64,000 bases of DNA from Haemaphysalis longicornis (GCA_013339765.2 CM023457.1:76023819-76087818), one strand, 5' to 3'. Shown: positions 11,041 through 23,357, numbered from the stretch's first letter. Notes: generated by a model not told the origin, from the letters alone. Program-made: numbers and translations.

Positions 11041-11900
11041 GTTCGTTCACTGTCCACATCCCCAGCCTGCGTCATTACCTGGCCACCCTGGCTATAAACC
11101 ATCAGGTGACCGACATCAGGTCACTAACGCGACTTCATAACCGATTCAACGGAAACGCATTCGCGCTTTTTGTGCCTGAATCCCAACCCCAGGTTGTACA
11201 GGCATTTGTGGACGCTGGGGCCAAGGACGGCGTGTGGACCACAGTACTGCAATGTCCAGCCTACCCAAAGACGTGACAAACTTGCGTCTATGAAACACTC
11301 CGCGCCCTGCAATTTACGATGGCCGAGCATACAGCCATCCGGGGCGACTTGTGAGCGCTAACGCCAGCTCTTCTTCAAGCCCCTTACTACTTTACAACTC
11401 TATACAGACTCCATGGCGGCCATACGGGATTTACGCGTCGTGAATAACAACTCGGCTGTCTCGAGGGACATTCATGAGAAACTCGATTCTAACTCCTGCC
11501 CTCCCCGGCTATCATGGATCCGGCGCAATACGCTCTCCGCTGACACGGCGGCTGATAGCGACAGCCACCCTAAATTCGTTGCACGACCATTGCCATTGCT
11601 GACACTCAATCCCCCAGAACAATATTTCAAGCACAAAGAAGATCTCCGTCGCGCCACACGAGCTCTCATCCCACCGCGTGGAACGGACCTCCCCAGTAGA
11701 CTCTCTCGCTGGGAGGAGGTCTTGCTGCGGAGACTTCGTGTGGGAGTGGCCCTTTCTCCCGCTGTGACCAGGGCGTGGCCACCACGATATCATGCCCCGT
11801 TCACACAAAACTGCCCCCCCCCCCCCCCCCCCGCCCGGCTCCGGCCGGAGATGCGGACACAGAACCACCTGCTGTGGACGTGCCCTTCATAGGAAGGGGT
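11040..11900 (+). pseudogene. LINE RNase H and C-terminal fragment (I-like), degenerate
   Basis: The plus strand reads LYTDSMAAIRDLRV just before and at 11410, the TDS motif that holds a catalytic Asp of LINE RNase H domains. It is followed by SRDIHEKLDSN and LSWI. The frame at 11413-11892 then gives LSRWEEVLLRRLRVGVALSPA, the conserved segment after RNase H, then HLLWTCP, the end of a C-terminal zinc-knuckle pattern. A C-run at 11814-11832 disrupts the region that should carry the first cysteines. Upstream (11040-11400) similarity is fragmentary and frameshifted. It is a dead copy. Confidence 0.5.
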
Positions 11901-12061
11901 GAGAACGCGACACCTTCGAGGCACAGGCCTCCACCCTGGCAGACCACGTTATGCCCACCCGTGGATACGCGGGACCCTACCACCTTCTTGCGTTCCTCCG
12001 CTAAACGGGAGTTGACATATACTTGCAATGTAGGCTTTATGCCATAAGGCATACTATCGCA

Positions 12062-12084
12062 ATAATATTAAAAAAAAAAAAAAA
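12062..12084. repeat. Poly(A) run
   Basis: An A-rich run interrupting otherwise mixed sequence. It could be the tail of a plus-strand retroposon or the head of sequence at 12090; no flanking duplication was found. Confidence 0.4.
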
Positions 12085-12089
12085 AACTC

Positions 12090-12400
12090 CAGAGAAGCTT
12101 CGCTTCCGCCTCGCGTTGTCGAAGGGCTTCGTCCTCTTGCCGCTTGAGACATTTCGCTTCTTGATCAGCCTTAACGCTTTCGAGTGGCTCCGATCTGTCT
12201 CCTGCGCGTTGCGCCGCTGCTCCTTCTTGTCGCCATGCATTGGGCGAGTTGGGGGATGACGCTCGTTCGGTGGCGTTCCTTCGCTGCCTTCGTCGGTGTG
12301 CTGGCGTGGACGGTCACGTCTTGCTAATGACGAGAATAAGTTCGCGCTGTGGAACGCCTAGTGCTATGGAATGCTTCGCCAGAAAACATTTCGCGGCTTC
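12090..12400 (-). pseudogene. Decayed coding repeat, charged coiled-coil type
   Basis: On minus, one frame reads ADQEAKCLKRQEDEALRQRE, followed by AEAKLLW. The neighbouring frame reads DKKEQRRNAQETDRSHSKAL upstream of it, so a frameshift joins two parts of one charged helical sequence. Strings of this EAxRLRRQ kind occur in repetitive predicted proteins of ticks. I cannot name a function. No start codon or splice context is visible and the frame breaks at about 12165, so I regard it as a relic. Confidence 0.3.
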
Positions 12401-12770
12401 CGACTCCGGCGGCGGCCTTTTCGTTCAAGGGGCCGGTCAATGCCTTCGCATCAAACACGTAACCAGGAAATGTGCGATCTGCCACTCGTCTCGCCGCTAT
12501 CATGCATGTCTAAATTAGATTGTTAAATAAACTAAAAGAGATAAAGGAGAGCGGGTTCTTTGCTTCCAAGATACAGTTTTAGTAGGCATCATGGATACTC
12601 GTATGGCTGTGATAAGTGAATAAAATTAGGATTAGCAAGCTTGACTCCGGGCAGCCTTCTAACAAATAAGGGCAATGAAAACTATTGAGCGACTGTTTCG
12701 CTGCCCAAAGCATATTACATTGTGAGAAAGCAGCATAAAGCGTTGTCTAATTCACCACCATCCCTCTCCT
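12400..12770. other. No recognised gene
   Basis: Only short open frames and AT-rich sequence from about 12520. Nothing is recognised. Confidence 0.45.
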
Positions 12771-12807
12771 TCCCCACCAGGGCATTCATGCCCCTCAGAA
12801 AATAAAG

Positions 12808-12902
<95 letters not shown>
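12771..12902 (+). repeat. Retroposon 3' end with (CT)n tail
   Basis: A polyadenylation-like AATAAAG at 12800-12806 runs straight into about 93 bp of pure (CT)n (12809-12902). AATAAA followed directly by a dinucleotide tail is the form I see at other LINE ends in this window. The body upstream is too short to classify. Confidence 0.55.
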
Positions 12903-12904
<2 letters not shown>

Positions 12905-13764
12905 AAAACTTCGTTCCGAAAGGTATTTAAGCATATTTGGGTGAAACGTGCACACCCTTTTCTAAAGGCGGTAAGGGTACGGGGTATATTTTATCGGTAG
13001 TGCTACCTTTTATCATGTATTGTTTTGTTTCTTGTTAGGTTTGTGTGCGTTCGTAGATAACTTATTCAAACTTCCGTCTTTTCCTTGGAATAAGTGGCTG
13101 CGAATAGCGCATCTGGGTCGTCCTTCTATCTATCTCTGCCCTAATTTTAGCTCCTTTTGACACTACTCGTCAGACAGGATTTTTGGACTGACCCGTTTCA
13201 AACAGCCAGCCTCTGTCGTACGACTTACTGGTTTGTGGCTCGTAAGCCCCACTGTTCCGTATGAGATAGCTTAGAGAACGTCCGCATTAAACACAAAGCA
13301 AACGCCCCTTTGCAAACTGCAACTGAATACGAAACACCGTCAACAAATGAAGTCTTCCGCGCTTACGTAATATTTCTGGCCGCTAGCCGCAATGCAATTT
13401 GCTTTGAAGTAGCTGGATTATGTCAGAAGTCGCATCTCTTTCCCGCAGCCGCTGTGCTGCTAGTTCCATTGTTATAGCGGCAAGGCCGGAACGGTTACAG
13501 CGCTGTTTCCGGTGTGCAAACATACACCGAAGTAAACGGCTGTCTGAAACTAGGGACCTCTTTTTCAACGCACCGAGCCTTCGTCTTCTAGATGCATTGA
13601 TTCGAGCTCAACGCGGAGGTTTTTAACCGAAGCTTCTATGGCTTAAATCCGTGATTTTATGGCGTCCCACGCCCGCGGAAAAACGCGATGTTGGAAAATT
13701 AGCTAACAGAAAACAAGTTTATCGCCAAAGAAAACGCATGTGGCGTCTGCAGGTGTCTGTGGAA
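12903..13764. other. No recognised gene
   Basis: Only short frames with no domain. Nothing repeated within the window was noticed here. Confidence 0.45.
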
Positions 13765-14213
13765 GGCATGGAGTTTCATACTAATATATACTAGAGGGAA
13801 ATATGGCGCCACTGTCTAGGGGAGCCGCGCTTCGGCGAGCGTTCCGTCGTGTGCCGGGCAGGCACGTTCCATTTGTCCTTGGCATGGCTCAAGAACAGCT
13901 GAAAAGTTGGCTCTGGCTGCAAAAAAGCAACAATATTACTGTAGAAGGTTCATCAAATTTGTTTTGTTATCATAAAATTGAACCTCCACAAAGAATAATT
14001 TGTCAGTGATTATGTAGAAGCTTCATGCACGATGAACAAGAAAACAATGCTACCCTTTTTTGTTGATTTTGGCTTCGAGATAAAAAGAAGCCATATGGCT
14101 AGCTAAGCCAATTAGGCGAGGAACGTCGCTAGCGCAATGGCGCCGCCCACGGCGGCCGCGACTGCAGCGACAGATTTCCTCTAGTGGTACATATTAGTAT
14201 CAAACTCTATGGT
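13765..14213. mobile_element. 449-bp MITE with ~38-bp terminal inverted repeats
   Basis: The left end at 13765-13802 (GCATGGAGTTTCATACTAAT, then ATATACTAGAGGGAAAT) is the inverse of the right end at 14173-14213 (TATCAAACTCTATGGTG at its edge) with a handful of mismatches. The interior is non-coding. Superfamily cannot be set because no clear target duplication is visible. Confidence 0.7.
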
Positions 14214-14462
14214 GTCAGGCATTCACCGGCGCCTTTAAATGGACTCTGCAACACAGCCGATACACGCTTTCAATTTTTCCTTCGCGTCTGGATGCACTGT
14301 GTTAAGTTATAGTTATCGCTAGGTCTGTATGGCACTGCGTGATTTGCTCAGCTCCGTTTCTGCTTTGCTTTTTTGGTTTCTTCTTTAATGTGGCTACCGA
14401 ATGCGTTTACCTGCCAAAAAAGTCGACCATTGCCGGTACGCCGCTTAATTTAACTCCAGCTC

Positions 14463-15135
14463 AAAAAACACGGACAGGGAAGAGAGAAAAATTTTTGAGC
14501 AGGTTTTTAAGTATCTGATGGGCTTAGAGCAGTAATTAATGTGGTATATACTCTTACAAAAAGGACTAAAATAGAAAAATACAGCGTTTCTTTGCGGCGA
14601 CTTTATCTTCAAAGGGAATATCTGCAGCAGAGTACGTGCCGTGTGCATAAATGCGGAAACTGTCGTCCCCGCCGACTATAAGGAGTAACAAAGACGAAAG
14701 CATGCAGTGCCTTTGCTGTCGTTATCCCCTAATGCGTCGCTGCCATTTTTCGCAATGTCTGCGAACAGTGAGCCATTGCAGTCTGGGTCCAGCGGGAGAA
14801 AATATTGATGTTAATTATAAGAAAATCTCAGCGGCGGGAAAAACACGGAGGGAAAAGAGAAAAATCTTTCGAGCAGGTTTTTAAGTTATCTGATGGGCAT
14901 ATAGAGGCGAAAGTCACAAAATTATTGACAATAGAAAAAAGCGTAAAATAAAATATTTAGCGGGCGACCGTTCATCTTCAAAGGGAATATCTGCAGCAGA
15001 GTACGTGCCGTGTTGCATAAATGCGGACTAACTGTTCGTCCCCCCGATCTATAAGCATAACAGGGAAGACGAAACGCATACTCTTTGCTGCGTCGTTAAT
15101 CCCCTAATGGCGTCGTCAAAGTCTGCGAACAGTTT
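14463..15135. repeat. Two-copy tandem duplication, period ~368 bp
   Basis: The segment 14463-14770 recurs at 14840-15135. Shared blocks include GAGCAGGTTTTTAAG, TCTTCAAAGGGAATATCTGC (14606 and 14974) and AGCAGAGTACGTGCCGTG. The offset at the clearest block is 368 bp. The copies differ by many small indels. No gene spans the junction. Confidence 0.8.
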
Positions 15136-15239
15136 TCACGTCATTTCCGCCGCTTGCCTGCGGTAGAGCGGCGGGTTGGCGTTGGCGACGCCCTTAGGTT
15201 TTGAAAGATACGCGTCATATGCGCGTCTCTGCAGCGTCC

Positions 15240-15290
15240 AATGAAAAATTTCTTAATCCAATCCAATCCAAGCAAATCCAATCCAATCAA
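15240..15290 (+). repeat. (TCCAA)n run, LINE-like tail
   Basis: About nine TCCAA-type units. The same pentamer tails the LINE at 43467 (reverse strand) and a GCCAA variant occurs at 54310, so this is probably the 3' tail of a heavily truncated LINE on the plus strand. Confidence 0.5.
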
Positions 15291-15930
15291 TGCCCCTGTT
15301 CGCTATCGCGTACTCGACACGCATTTGAGGATATTACGCATAGTTACTGAAATGCTCTGCATTTAAAAATGTCACAAAAAATCTTTTGTGTTTTCAGGGT
15401 CCTTTTAAAGCAGCTGACGCCTTGCTTAGCAGCAATCACCAATGCAGGCCAATATACGACCACAAAAAAGCAGTCCTCGTTTAGTCATCAGGACCATTTG
15501 GATTTTCTCTCAGCAAATCATTAAAATAACGGATGACTAATGGGGGACTACGGTCCCCTCGCAGTCCCCAAAGGGACTTTTGTGAGGAGTGTCAGGAGCA
15601 GCTGCATTCCAGCTGCAGGCCAAAATTTTTGTGTCCTAAAAGAAAAAAACTGCCCAGGGTGTCCATCTCCACTGAACATGAAACATGGGGAAGGGCGAAG
15701 CATGCAGTGTATAAGTGTATTTAAAGATGGTAAGTCTCTCTTTCTCTTGCCACACGGCGCGCGCTGTTTGGGCGTCGTAGAAGCTCCGGTGGGAGGAGCA
15801 ATCGCACGCTTGCTGCGGCGGTGGCGCCCTCTCTTGCGCTGAACCGGACTTAGCAATTAAATGACACACAGACTGGCCCTAAGTTGTCTTCGTGTCATAC
15901 GCCGCAGCAAGCTAAGATGTGTGCTAAGAA
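15290..15930. other. No recognised gene
   Basis: Overlapping frames of about 100 codons at 15540-15856 on both strands carry no domain. Nothing else is recognised. Confidence 0.4.
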
Positions 15931-16101
15931 GTAGCGCGAGACGTTGGAAAACGAGTTGTCCGGTGTGTTCTTTTACTGTGCGTTACGTTTAGGCGCAAGG
16001 CGTTAGAAAACGAGTGTCCCGGTGCTTTAGTATTGTGACTACATGAGAATACGACGACATGAGACGCCGACAGCCCGAACCCCTAAGGTGCTTTGCCCCT
16101 A
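15931..16101 (-). repeat. Dispersed repeat D1, copy 1
   Basis: The reverse complement (GGGGTTCGGGCTGTCGGCGT, then CTCATGTCGTCGTA, CTCATGTAGTC and CACCGGGACAC-like blocks) matches 37647-37775. Inside, a GCGYRAGRCGTTRGAAAACG unit occurs twice about 60 bp apart. Class is unknown. Confidence 0.65.
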
Positions 16102-16497
16102 ACAAGGAGCATGTTTAACTGATTTGCAGTATAGTTTTGATATATATTTGTTCAGTTCGGGTGATTTGTTCTGGAACCATTTGTTAGGAACCGCTTGTTC
16201 GGGCACCATCAGTTTTTTCCGGGCCATCTTTAGAGCGAAAGCTCTATAACTCCAGGTACAAACTCAGAAAACGGCTCGCTCCGTCAGTCTGACCTCGAAG
16301 CTCAGCCAAGGTCAAGCCAGCGCCTCGTGCGGTTGCGTAGTGGAAGCATCTGATTGCTCGGCGGTTCAAGGGGGATGCGGAGATGGGGATAGGGGGAAAG
16401 AATAAGGCCCCGTACGTGACAATTGGAAAAAGATACACGGATGCGCTGGCTGCTGCATCTACTCTGCGAGTTCCCGCCTAGACCGACCATTGCGCCT
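16102..16497. other. No recognised gene
   Basis: No feature noted. Confidence 0.4.
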
Positions 16498-16605
16498 AGG
16501 AGCGTCTGTGTTTTGTCTTTCCGTGCAATTGAGTTCGCATGCACCGCGTGCTGTCGGCGCGAAAACTGAGCTCTCACTCGACGAACCTCGGATAACCGCG
16601 TTCAA
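16498..16605 (+). repeat. Dispersed repeat D2, copy 1
   Basis: GCGTCTGTGTTTTGTCTTTC, CGTGCAATTG, GGCGCGAAAACTGAGCT and CTCGACGAAC-like blocks match 50693-50790 in the same orientation. The class is unknown; at 50 kb the copy precedes a LINE RNase H fragment. Confidence 0.55.
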
Positions 16606-16997
16606 ACACGGCAAGCGATATTTTTTACACGGTGTGCAGAAAGACCGGAAGACACAAATAAAGCGCTAATTTTAGCTGTTTATATTTGGACATTTCGGTT
16701 ACTGTTTGTCGTCTGTAAAAAGTGACAAGGTTCTTAAAATACGGAAATTCACCCCTCAATGCACACGCGCGAAACTCGTCGGCCAATCGGAAATATACGC
16801 TATTATTGCGTGGGCAATAAATGTCCAATGCTGGAGAGAAATTCGCGCCGTCGATCCGTGGACACAGAGCGACGGAAGAAAATAGGACGAAATGGTGCGT
16901 GTGGCGTCAAGCGGAGCTAACAGCGGTGGCGCGGCCTTCGCGCAGCCTGTCGGTTTTACTTGTTGACAAGCGGCGGCTCTCCGCCGCCTTAAGCCAT

Positions 16998-17399
16998 TCT
17001 ACATATTGCGAATTTCGCCTGCGAATCCGTAGCTATAAGGCGCCGCTCGTGCGGCAAAACGATCTATTCTCGTTTCTGTGGGAAATTTCCAAATGCTTGG
17101 AAGAATCGAACTTCCTTTGTGAACGCCGCTTGGAATTTGGCATTTGTCGCAGCAGTGAAAATAGGAAAAATTGACAACCCCGCCCCCTCAATTGGACGCA
17201 GCGAGCACGATCCTTTCCTTGTGGGAGTTCGTGCGAGCGGCAAACCTGACCGGACGACTCTGACGGCCACCCCACTCACCTTTCTCTTCTTCCCTCTTCC
17301 CCAACTAGGCTACCAAGCCCCCAAATCGCAATAAAGTTTCATTCATTCATCGTTTCGCCGCAGCTGCGAATTTGCTGGTGAAATTCGCACCACGTAGAA
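16998..17399. mobile_element. Palindromic MITE family B, copy 1, split by a retroposon
   Basis: The left arm at 16998-17062 (TTCTACATATTGCGAATTTC onward to GCGGCAAAACGAT) is mirrored by a right arm at 17351-17399 (CGTTTCGCCGCAGCTGCGAA onward to CACGTAGAA). The arms match those of the intact copy at 17554. Removing the insert at about 17165-17350 leaves about 217 bp, close to the 231 bp of copy 2. Confidence 0.75.
17165..17350 (+). mobile_element. Short retroposon with (ATTC)n tail inside MITE B
   Basis: This 186-bp segment interrupts the MITE. It ends with CAATAAAGTTTCATTCATTC, that is a polyadenylation signal followed by a short ATTC tail. A nearly identical AATAAAGTTTCATT terminus with an ATT tail ends the retroposon at 39940-40600 on minus, so both may share a LINE 3' end. 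Confidence 0.6.
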
Positions 17400-17553
17400 C
17401 AAGCTTTACGCGCCCGCCGCCCGGAGCCGCGATGTAAAAGGGGGTTTGCAATGCTATTGACCGCGACGAAATGCTTATACTCGTGAGCAATGACAGGAGC
17501 GATAGGCAGCTAAAACCACCGCCAAAACGAGAAAACGTCACCACTAAAGCCTA

Positions 17554-17784
17554 TTCTACATGGTGCGAATTTCCGTGCGAATTCGCAGCTGCGGCGCCGC
17601 TCTTGCGGCAAAACGATCTGTGTTTTCTATTTTCACTGCTGCGCCAAACTGCCAAATTCCAAGCGACGTTCCCAGCAAACGTTCGAGCGATCCAAACATT
17701 TGTCGCAGCAGCGAGAATAAATCGTTTTGCCGCGCGAGCGGCGCCGCAGCTGCGAATTCGCAGGGGAATTCGCTCGATGTGGAA
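17554..17784. mobile_element. Palindromic MITE family B, copy 2 (intact)
   Basis: About 231 bp with ~64-bp terminal inverted repeats: 17554-17618 and 17721-17784. Both contain GCGAATTCGCAGCTGCGGCG or its complement and the CGGCAAAACGAT inner edge. The spacer holds no gene. It lies 155 bp beyond copy 1. Confidence 0.85.
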
Positions 17785-17967
17785 CGGGCTTTTGATGGCT
17801 ATAATGCAAAGTGTGGCTGGCACGGTCTGCGAGAGACGTGCGAGAAAACGGCGTGTTGCGGGCTTCTGAGCCGGAGCGAGGCGGGTGCATCGGGTTTATA
17901 AACCCGAAGCGAAAGAGATGACATGCTCCCTCCCTCTTAAAGATCCACCTAAGAATCAGCCACGATG

Positions 17968-18689
17968 TTTTTAAAGACGATAGTCTTTCTTTGGCTACTT
18001 AAACCCAGAAATTTTGATCTGACTGTCTGTCTGTCTGTCTGTCCGTGACTCGATTCAGCCTTCCGGCCAAAGCAAAACAATGCCTGCGCAATAGTCTTAT
18101 ATAGTCACAGCTAAATCTACCGGTCTATATCCGGTGTAAGGTTCATACTTGTCAACATTGTTGAAGAAGAACAAGACATTAGGCAAATATGAGACAACAA
18201 ATCAATACAGAAGTGATATTTACAATGTTCCTTTATAAAAAAAATCAAACATGCTTGACTTTCGCGAAATTAAATACTTCATCAACTGCAGAAAAAGAAT
18301 TCACTCCGCCGTCGCCTGCCGTCGCCCGCGCCACTATAGCTTCTGGCGCCATTTTAAGAAATCAACCGGCAACAGTTACGCAAGGTTCCACTAGATAGGT
18401 TCCACGTTCTGCTTGCAACGCACGTGGAGTAGGGAAACGCGGTTCTATAAACGTTGAAGTAGGGCGCCTCGATTAACGCACGTCTTCGCCGTACGGCAGC
18501 GTTCGCATCGAGACACCCGGTTTGGAGCAGTGGAACGCGGGAAATTTAAAATGATTTAAGCAAACTTTTGGCGTCTTTACCTTGGGAGGAGTGTGACGCA
18601 AGAGGAACAACATGAGAGGTGAGTGGGAAAGCGAAGGGAGGCATTTACTACTTTACGCAAAAGCTGATAAAGACTATCGTCTTTTGACG

Positions 18690-18690
<1 letters not shown>
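17968..18690. mobile_element. Possible TIR element with (TGTC)n
   Basis: TTAAAGACGATAGTCTTT near 17970 and its near-inverse AAAGACTATCGTCTTTTGA near 18670 bracket about 720 bp, which begins with a (TGTC)n run at 18022-18044. The terminal word is nearly palindromic by itself, so the bracketing may be chance. Confidence 0.35.
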
Positions 18691-20489
<1,799 letters not shown>

Positions 20490-20490
<1 letters not shown>

Positions 20491-20555
20491 TGTGAAGGGA
20501 ATATTGTGAATCCATCCATGTGAAGGGAATCCATGTGAAGGGAATGTGAGGGGAA
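20490..20555 (+). repeat. Minisatellite, ~15-bp unit
   Basis: CCATGTGAAGGGAAT and close variants occur three to four times in direct orientation, immediately before the LINE 3' end. Confidence 0.75.
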
Positions 20556-20731
20556 TATTGCCTAGGACAGTTACCACCTGTGACAGGAAAAAAAAAAGTA
20601 TTTAATGCCTAATCATTTTTTGTGCCTGCCCTAAGAGCAGCGCTAGTATTAAACGAAGAGTATAAAACATAGATATATCAGTTCATTGGCAAGATCACAT
20701 GTCACTACCCCGCTACAAAGGGGGCACCACT

Positions 20732-20802
<71 letters not shown>
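20556..20802 (+). mobile_element. LINE family L1-like-X 3' end, copy 1, with (TCAA)n tail
   Basis: It starts GGGGAATATTGCCTAGGACA and continues GTTACCACCTGTGACAGG. It runs through a CAGCGCTAGTATTAAACGAA block to CCCCGCTAC and ends in about 70 bp of perfect (TCAA)n at 20732-20802. The same 3' untranslated region occurs at 21497-21794 (plus) and 38085-38945 (minus), where coding sequence is attached. Only about 175 bp of element remain. The name here is only a label for this window. Confidence 0.85.
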
Positions 20803-20803
<1 letters not shown>

Positions 20804-21037
20804 GCGACGTCTGTTTGGCGACTTTATTAGAATGACGAGTAAACATTTGTTTTGCAAACTGTGTCCTCACCTAATAGTAAATCTTACACCGTGGTCGAGA
20901 CCACGCAGGTGGTTCCGGTATCGAACAGTATATTCCACAGGCTGCTAAGAGAGAGAGAGGGTGAGCGAGGGAGTAAACCTCAGCCAGATGGAGTAAACCT
21001 TAGATGAAGTAAACCTTAGCCAGATGAGTACGCGGTT
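20803..21037. other. Spacer with a short GAGA run
   Basis: GTAAACCTCAGCCAGATG-like text recurs three times at about 20972-21026. Nothing else is visible. Confidence 0.4.
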
Positions 21038-21115
21038 ATGATTATGATGATGGTAGTGGTGGTGATGACGACGACGACGATGACGACGACGACGATGATG
21101 ATGATGATGATGATG
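21038..21115. repeat. (GAT)n/(GAC)n imperfect microsatellite
   Basis: Trinucleotide runs of GAT and GAC. Its translations (poly-M/T, poly-S) are spurious. Confidence 0.9.
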
Positions 21116-21136
21116 TGCACATGCTTTCAGTTATAC

Positions 21137-21195
<59 letters not shown>
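21137..21195. repeat. (TAG)n microsatellite, left half
   Basis: About 60 bp of TAG units, ending exactly at the left terminus of a MITE. The array resumes on the far side of that MITE at 21822-21857. Confidence 0.9.
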
Positions 21196-21197
<2 letters not shown>

Positions 21198-21821
21198 TAC
21201 TCGGGAACAAGTTAAGAACGGCAATAGCTCATATACGGTATCACTCCGCCTAAGCGACGGACCCGAATGTCAATGAGCGCGCGCGTTTTGAACGGAGATG
21301 CTATGAATGCGTGATATCGTCTGTCTTTCCTCGCGTAGTTTGTCTGCCGTCGCTGCAGTATTTTATAAACATATTAAGTACAGAAAATTACGAAAACGGC
21401 TTGTGCCATGTTCAAAATATTCCCAGTAACGCACTACTTGCGGCGCGCGGAGTAACATCCGGCTGCGGTGATTGGGCACAGCGGCAACTTCCGCTTTAAG
21501 GGTAAGGGTATCAGAGAGGAAGTTAACTTCAAGGCTGTCGAGGGGACGAAAAGAAGATTAGAATGCTGGTGGACGAAAAGCAGAGAGGGGAATATTGCCT
21601 AGGACAGTTACCACCTGTAACAGGGAAAAGAAAGTATTTCCGGCCTAATAAGCTTTAGTGCCTGCCCTAAGCAGCGCTAGTATTAAACCAAGAGTGTAAA
21701 ACATGGTTATATTAGTCCTTTTTGGTAAGATGACATGTCATCACCCCGCTTCAAAGGAGAAACCAATAGGAATCATCATCAATAATCGTCATCGTTGCCG
21801 TTCTTAAGTTGTAACCGAGTA

Positions 21822-21823
<2 letters not shown>
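21196..21823. mobile_element. MITE family C, copy 1, containing a LINE end
   Basis: The left terminus TATACTCGGGAACAAGTTAA (continuing GAACGG) at 21196-21221 is the inverse of GCCGTTCTTAAGTTGTAACC (continuing GAGTATA) at 21797-21823. The left 290 bp match the copy at 50361-50681 in inverted orientation, for example CACTCCGCCTAAGCGACGGA. A LINE 3' end sits inside at 21497-21794. Confidence 0.8.
21497..21794 (+). mobile_element. LINE family L1-like-X 3' end, copy 2, nested in MITE C
   Basis: GAGGAAGTTAACTTCAAGGC, TGCTGGTGGACGAAAAGCAG and AATATTGCCTAGGACAGTTA match the 38-kb copy, with ATCATCATCAATAAT as 3' tail. It includes the last codons and the whole 3' untranslated region. It is flanked on both sides by MITE C sequence, so it inserted after the MITE. 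Confidence 0.85.
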
Positions 21824-21857
<34 letters not shown>

Positions 21858-21893
21858 AAGAAGAAGAAGAAGAAGAAGAAGAAGAAGAAGAAA
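21822..21893. repeat. (TAG)n right half followed by (GAA)n
   Basis: TAG units to about 21857 continue the array cut by MITE C, then (GAA)n to 21893. Confidence 0.9.
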
Positions 21894-22703
21894 ACGTTTA
21901 TTCGAGCTGTTGAAGTAGGAGTGCGAGGTATTGGTGTATACGGACTGGTATGCAGTTTCTCCCCGCGTCTCGAGGTTCTTCCCGAACACCAGTGGATCCG
22001 TAAACGGTACCGGAAGCAGGCCTAGGGCTGATGTCCCGTTCTGGGGCGATGATGTTCATTTCAAGGCGCGTTGCTGCAGACCCTTAGCGACAGAAACGGC
22101 GCCAAAACAGCGACGGCGGGCGGGAGACATGCGACCGCCTTCCTGTAAACATCGCCTCGTCTCGCCGCGGCCGTCGCCTTGGGGCTGCAATGACTCCTCT
22201 TCAGCGGGCTTTCCCACGCGCGCTTGATGTTCCGCAACGGCGTATTCCGACGCGCCGCGAGCGTCTCGTGGGAACGTGAGCAGTGACGCGACGTGCGAGT
22301 AATCCAGGCATGATTACCCGCCCTAATAGTTTACGGCGGGAAAATAGAAAGCGCGCGCGGTAATACAACCCGTTGTCCGGGCGTTATGCCGGAAAAGAAT
22401 AACGACGCCATTGATTAGGATATTTCACGCCGTGGCGTGACGTCATAGGCTTGTACTACACCGCTGAACCATGCAATGTTCATCCGTTCCTCCCAGTCGA
22501 CTGCCAAGTTCACACAGCTACTATATGTTCAAAAATTAGTTTAGGCAAAGCACTCCAAGGTGGAGTAAGTCTCTGCGCTTGCTCCATATTTCGGACGAAT
22601 ATTTCTTCTATTGTGCAGTGTTTGCGAAAGTTGTGTAGCCATGCCTTTGTAGCCGTATGGCGTAATTTCAGGAGGGTGTCATTTTTTTTTTCTTTTTCAG
22701 ATA
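21894..22703. other. No recognised gene
   Basis: The part from 22010 to 22290 is GC-rich with a 98-codon open frame without a known motif. Nothing else is seen. Confidence 0.4.
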
Positions 22704-23357
22704 CACTCGAACCTCGTTATAGCGAACACTGATATAGTGAGTTATCGGATATAGCGAAATAAATACGAAGTTTGTTTGGTCATGCTTCATTTCAATGATA
22801 CCTATTCTTTTATAACAAGACCGAAACCTAGAGAGCCGCGCGATATCGGCTATAACGAAAAATATCTGGTTCCCCGCGAGGCTCAAACCCGGCAGCTAGC
22901 ATATTAAAAGCAAAATTAAAAAAAAAGACAAAACAAACCGTTTTTTTCGTGACTTCAAAGAACTGTTAAAAGTAGAATAGGCTCTTTATTGCGTGTGTAC
23001 TGACAAACTTCATTACGCTCAAACTGCGAAAAGCCACCAGGTGAAGGCAGGCCACTATCCCCCTTCATGTAAATAAAAACGCAGGCCTGTTTTACCGAAG
23101 GAACTTTGTTTCTGTTGTAATTCCACGTTCCCGCAGTTCGAAATACTACAAGGAAGCAGATAAGTATAATACCTCGCTTATAGTGGGTTTCGAAGGCCTA
23201 GAACAATACCGTTTTTTTTTTTATCTAGGATGGTCGCGCGAGCCAGATTGCCCGATTTATTAGAGCCGATTTTTCCTCTGCGGTTTATAAACGAATCTCG
23301 GATATAATGAACTAACTTACCGCCCCGATACTACTTCGCTATAACGAGCTTCGACTG
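22704..23357 (+). mobile_element. TA-type MITE family A, copy 2
   Basis: 654 bp from CACTCGAACCTCGTTATAGC to the inverse ATAACGAGCTTCGACTG, flanked by TA at 22702-22703 and 23358-23359. Internal blocks such as GCGCGAGCCAGATTG are shared with copies 1 and 3. No transposase frame is present. Poly-T at 23211-23222 is internal. Confidence 0.85.

Noticed and set aside
21038..21253. Poly-Met/Thr, poly-Ser and poly-Tyr frames
   Set aside because: Translations of (GAT)n, (GAC)n and (TAG)n arrays.
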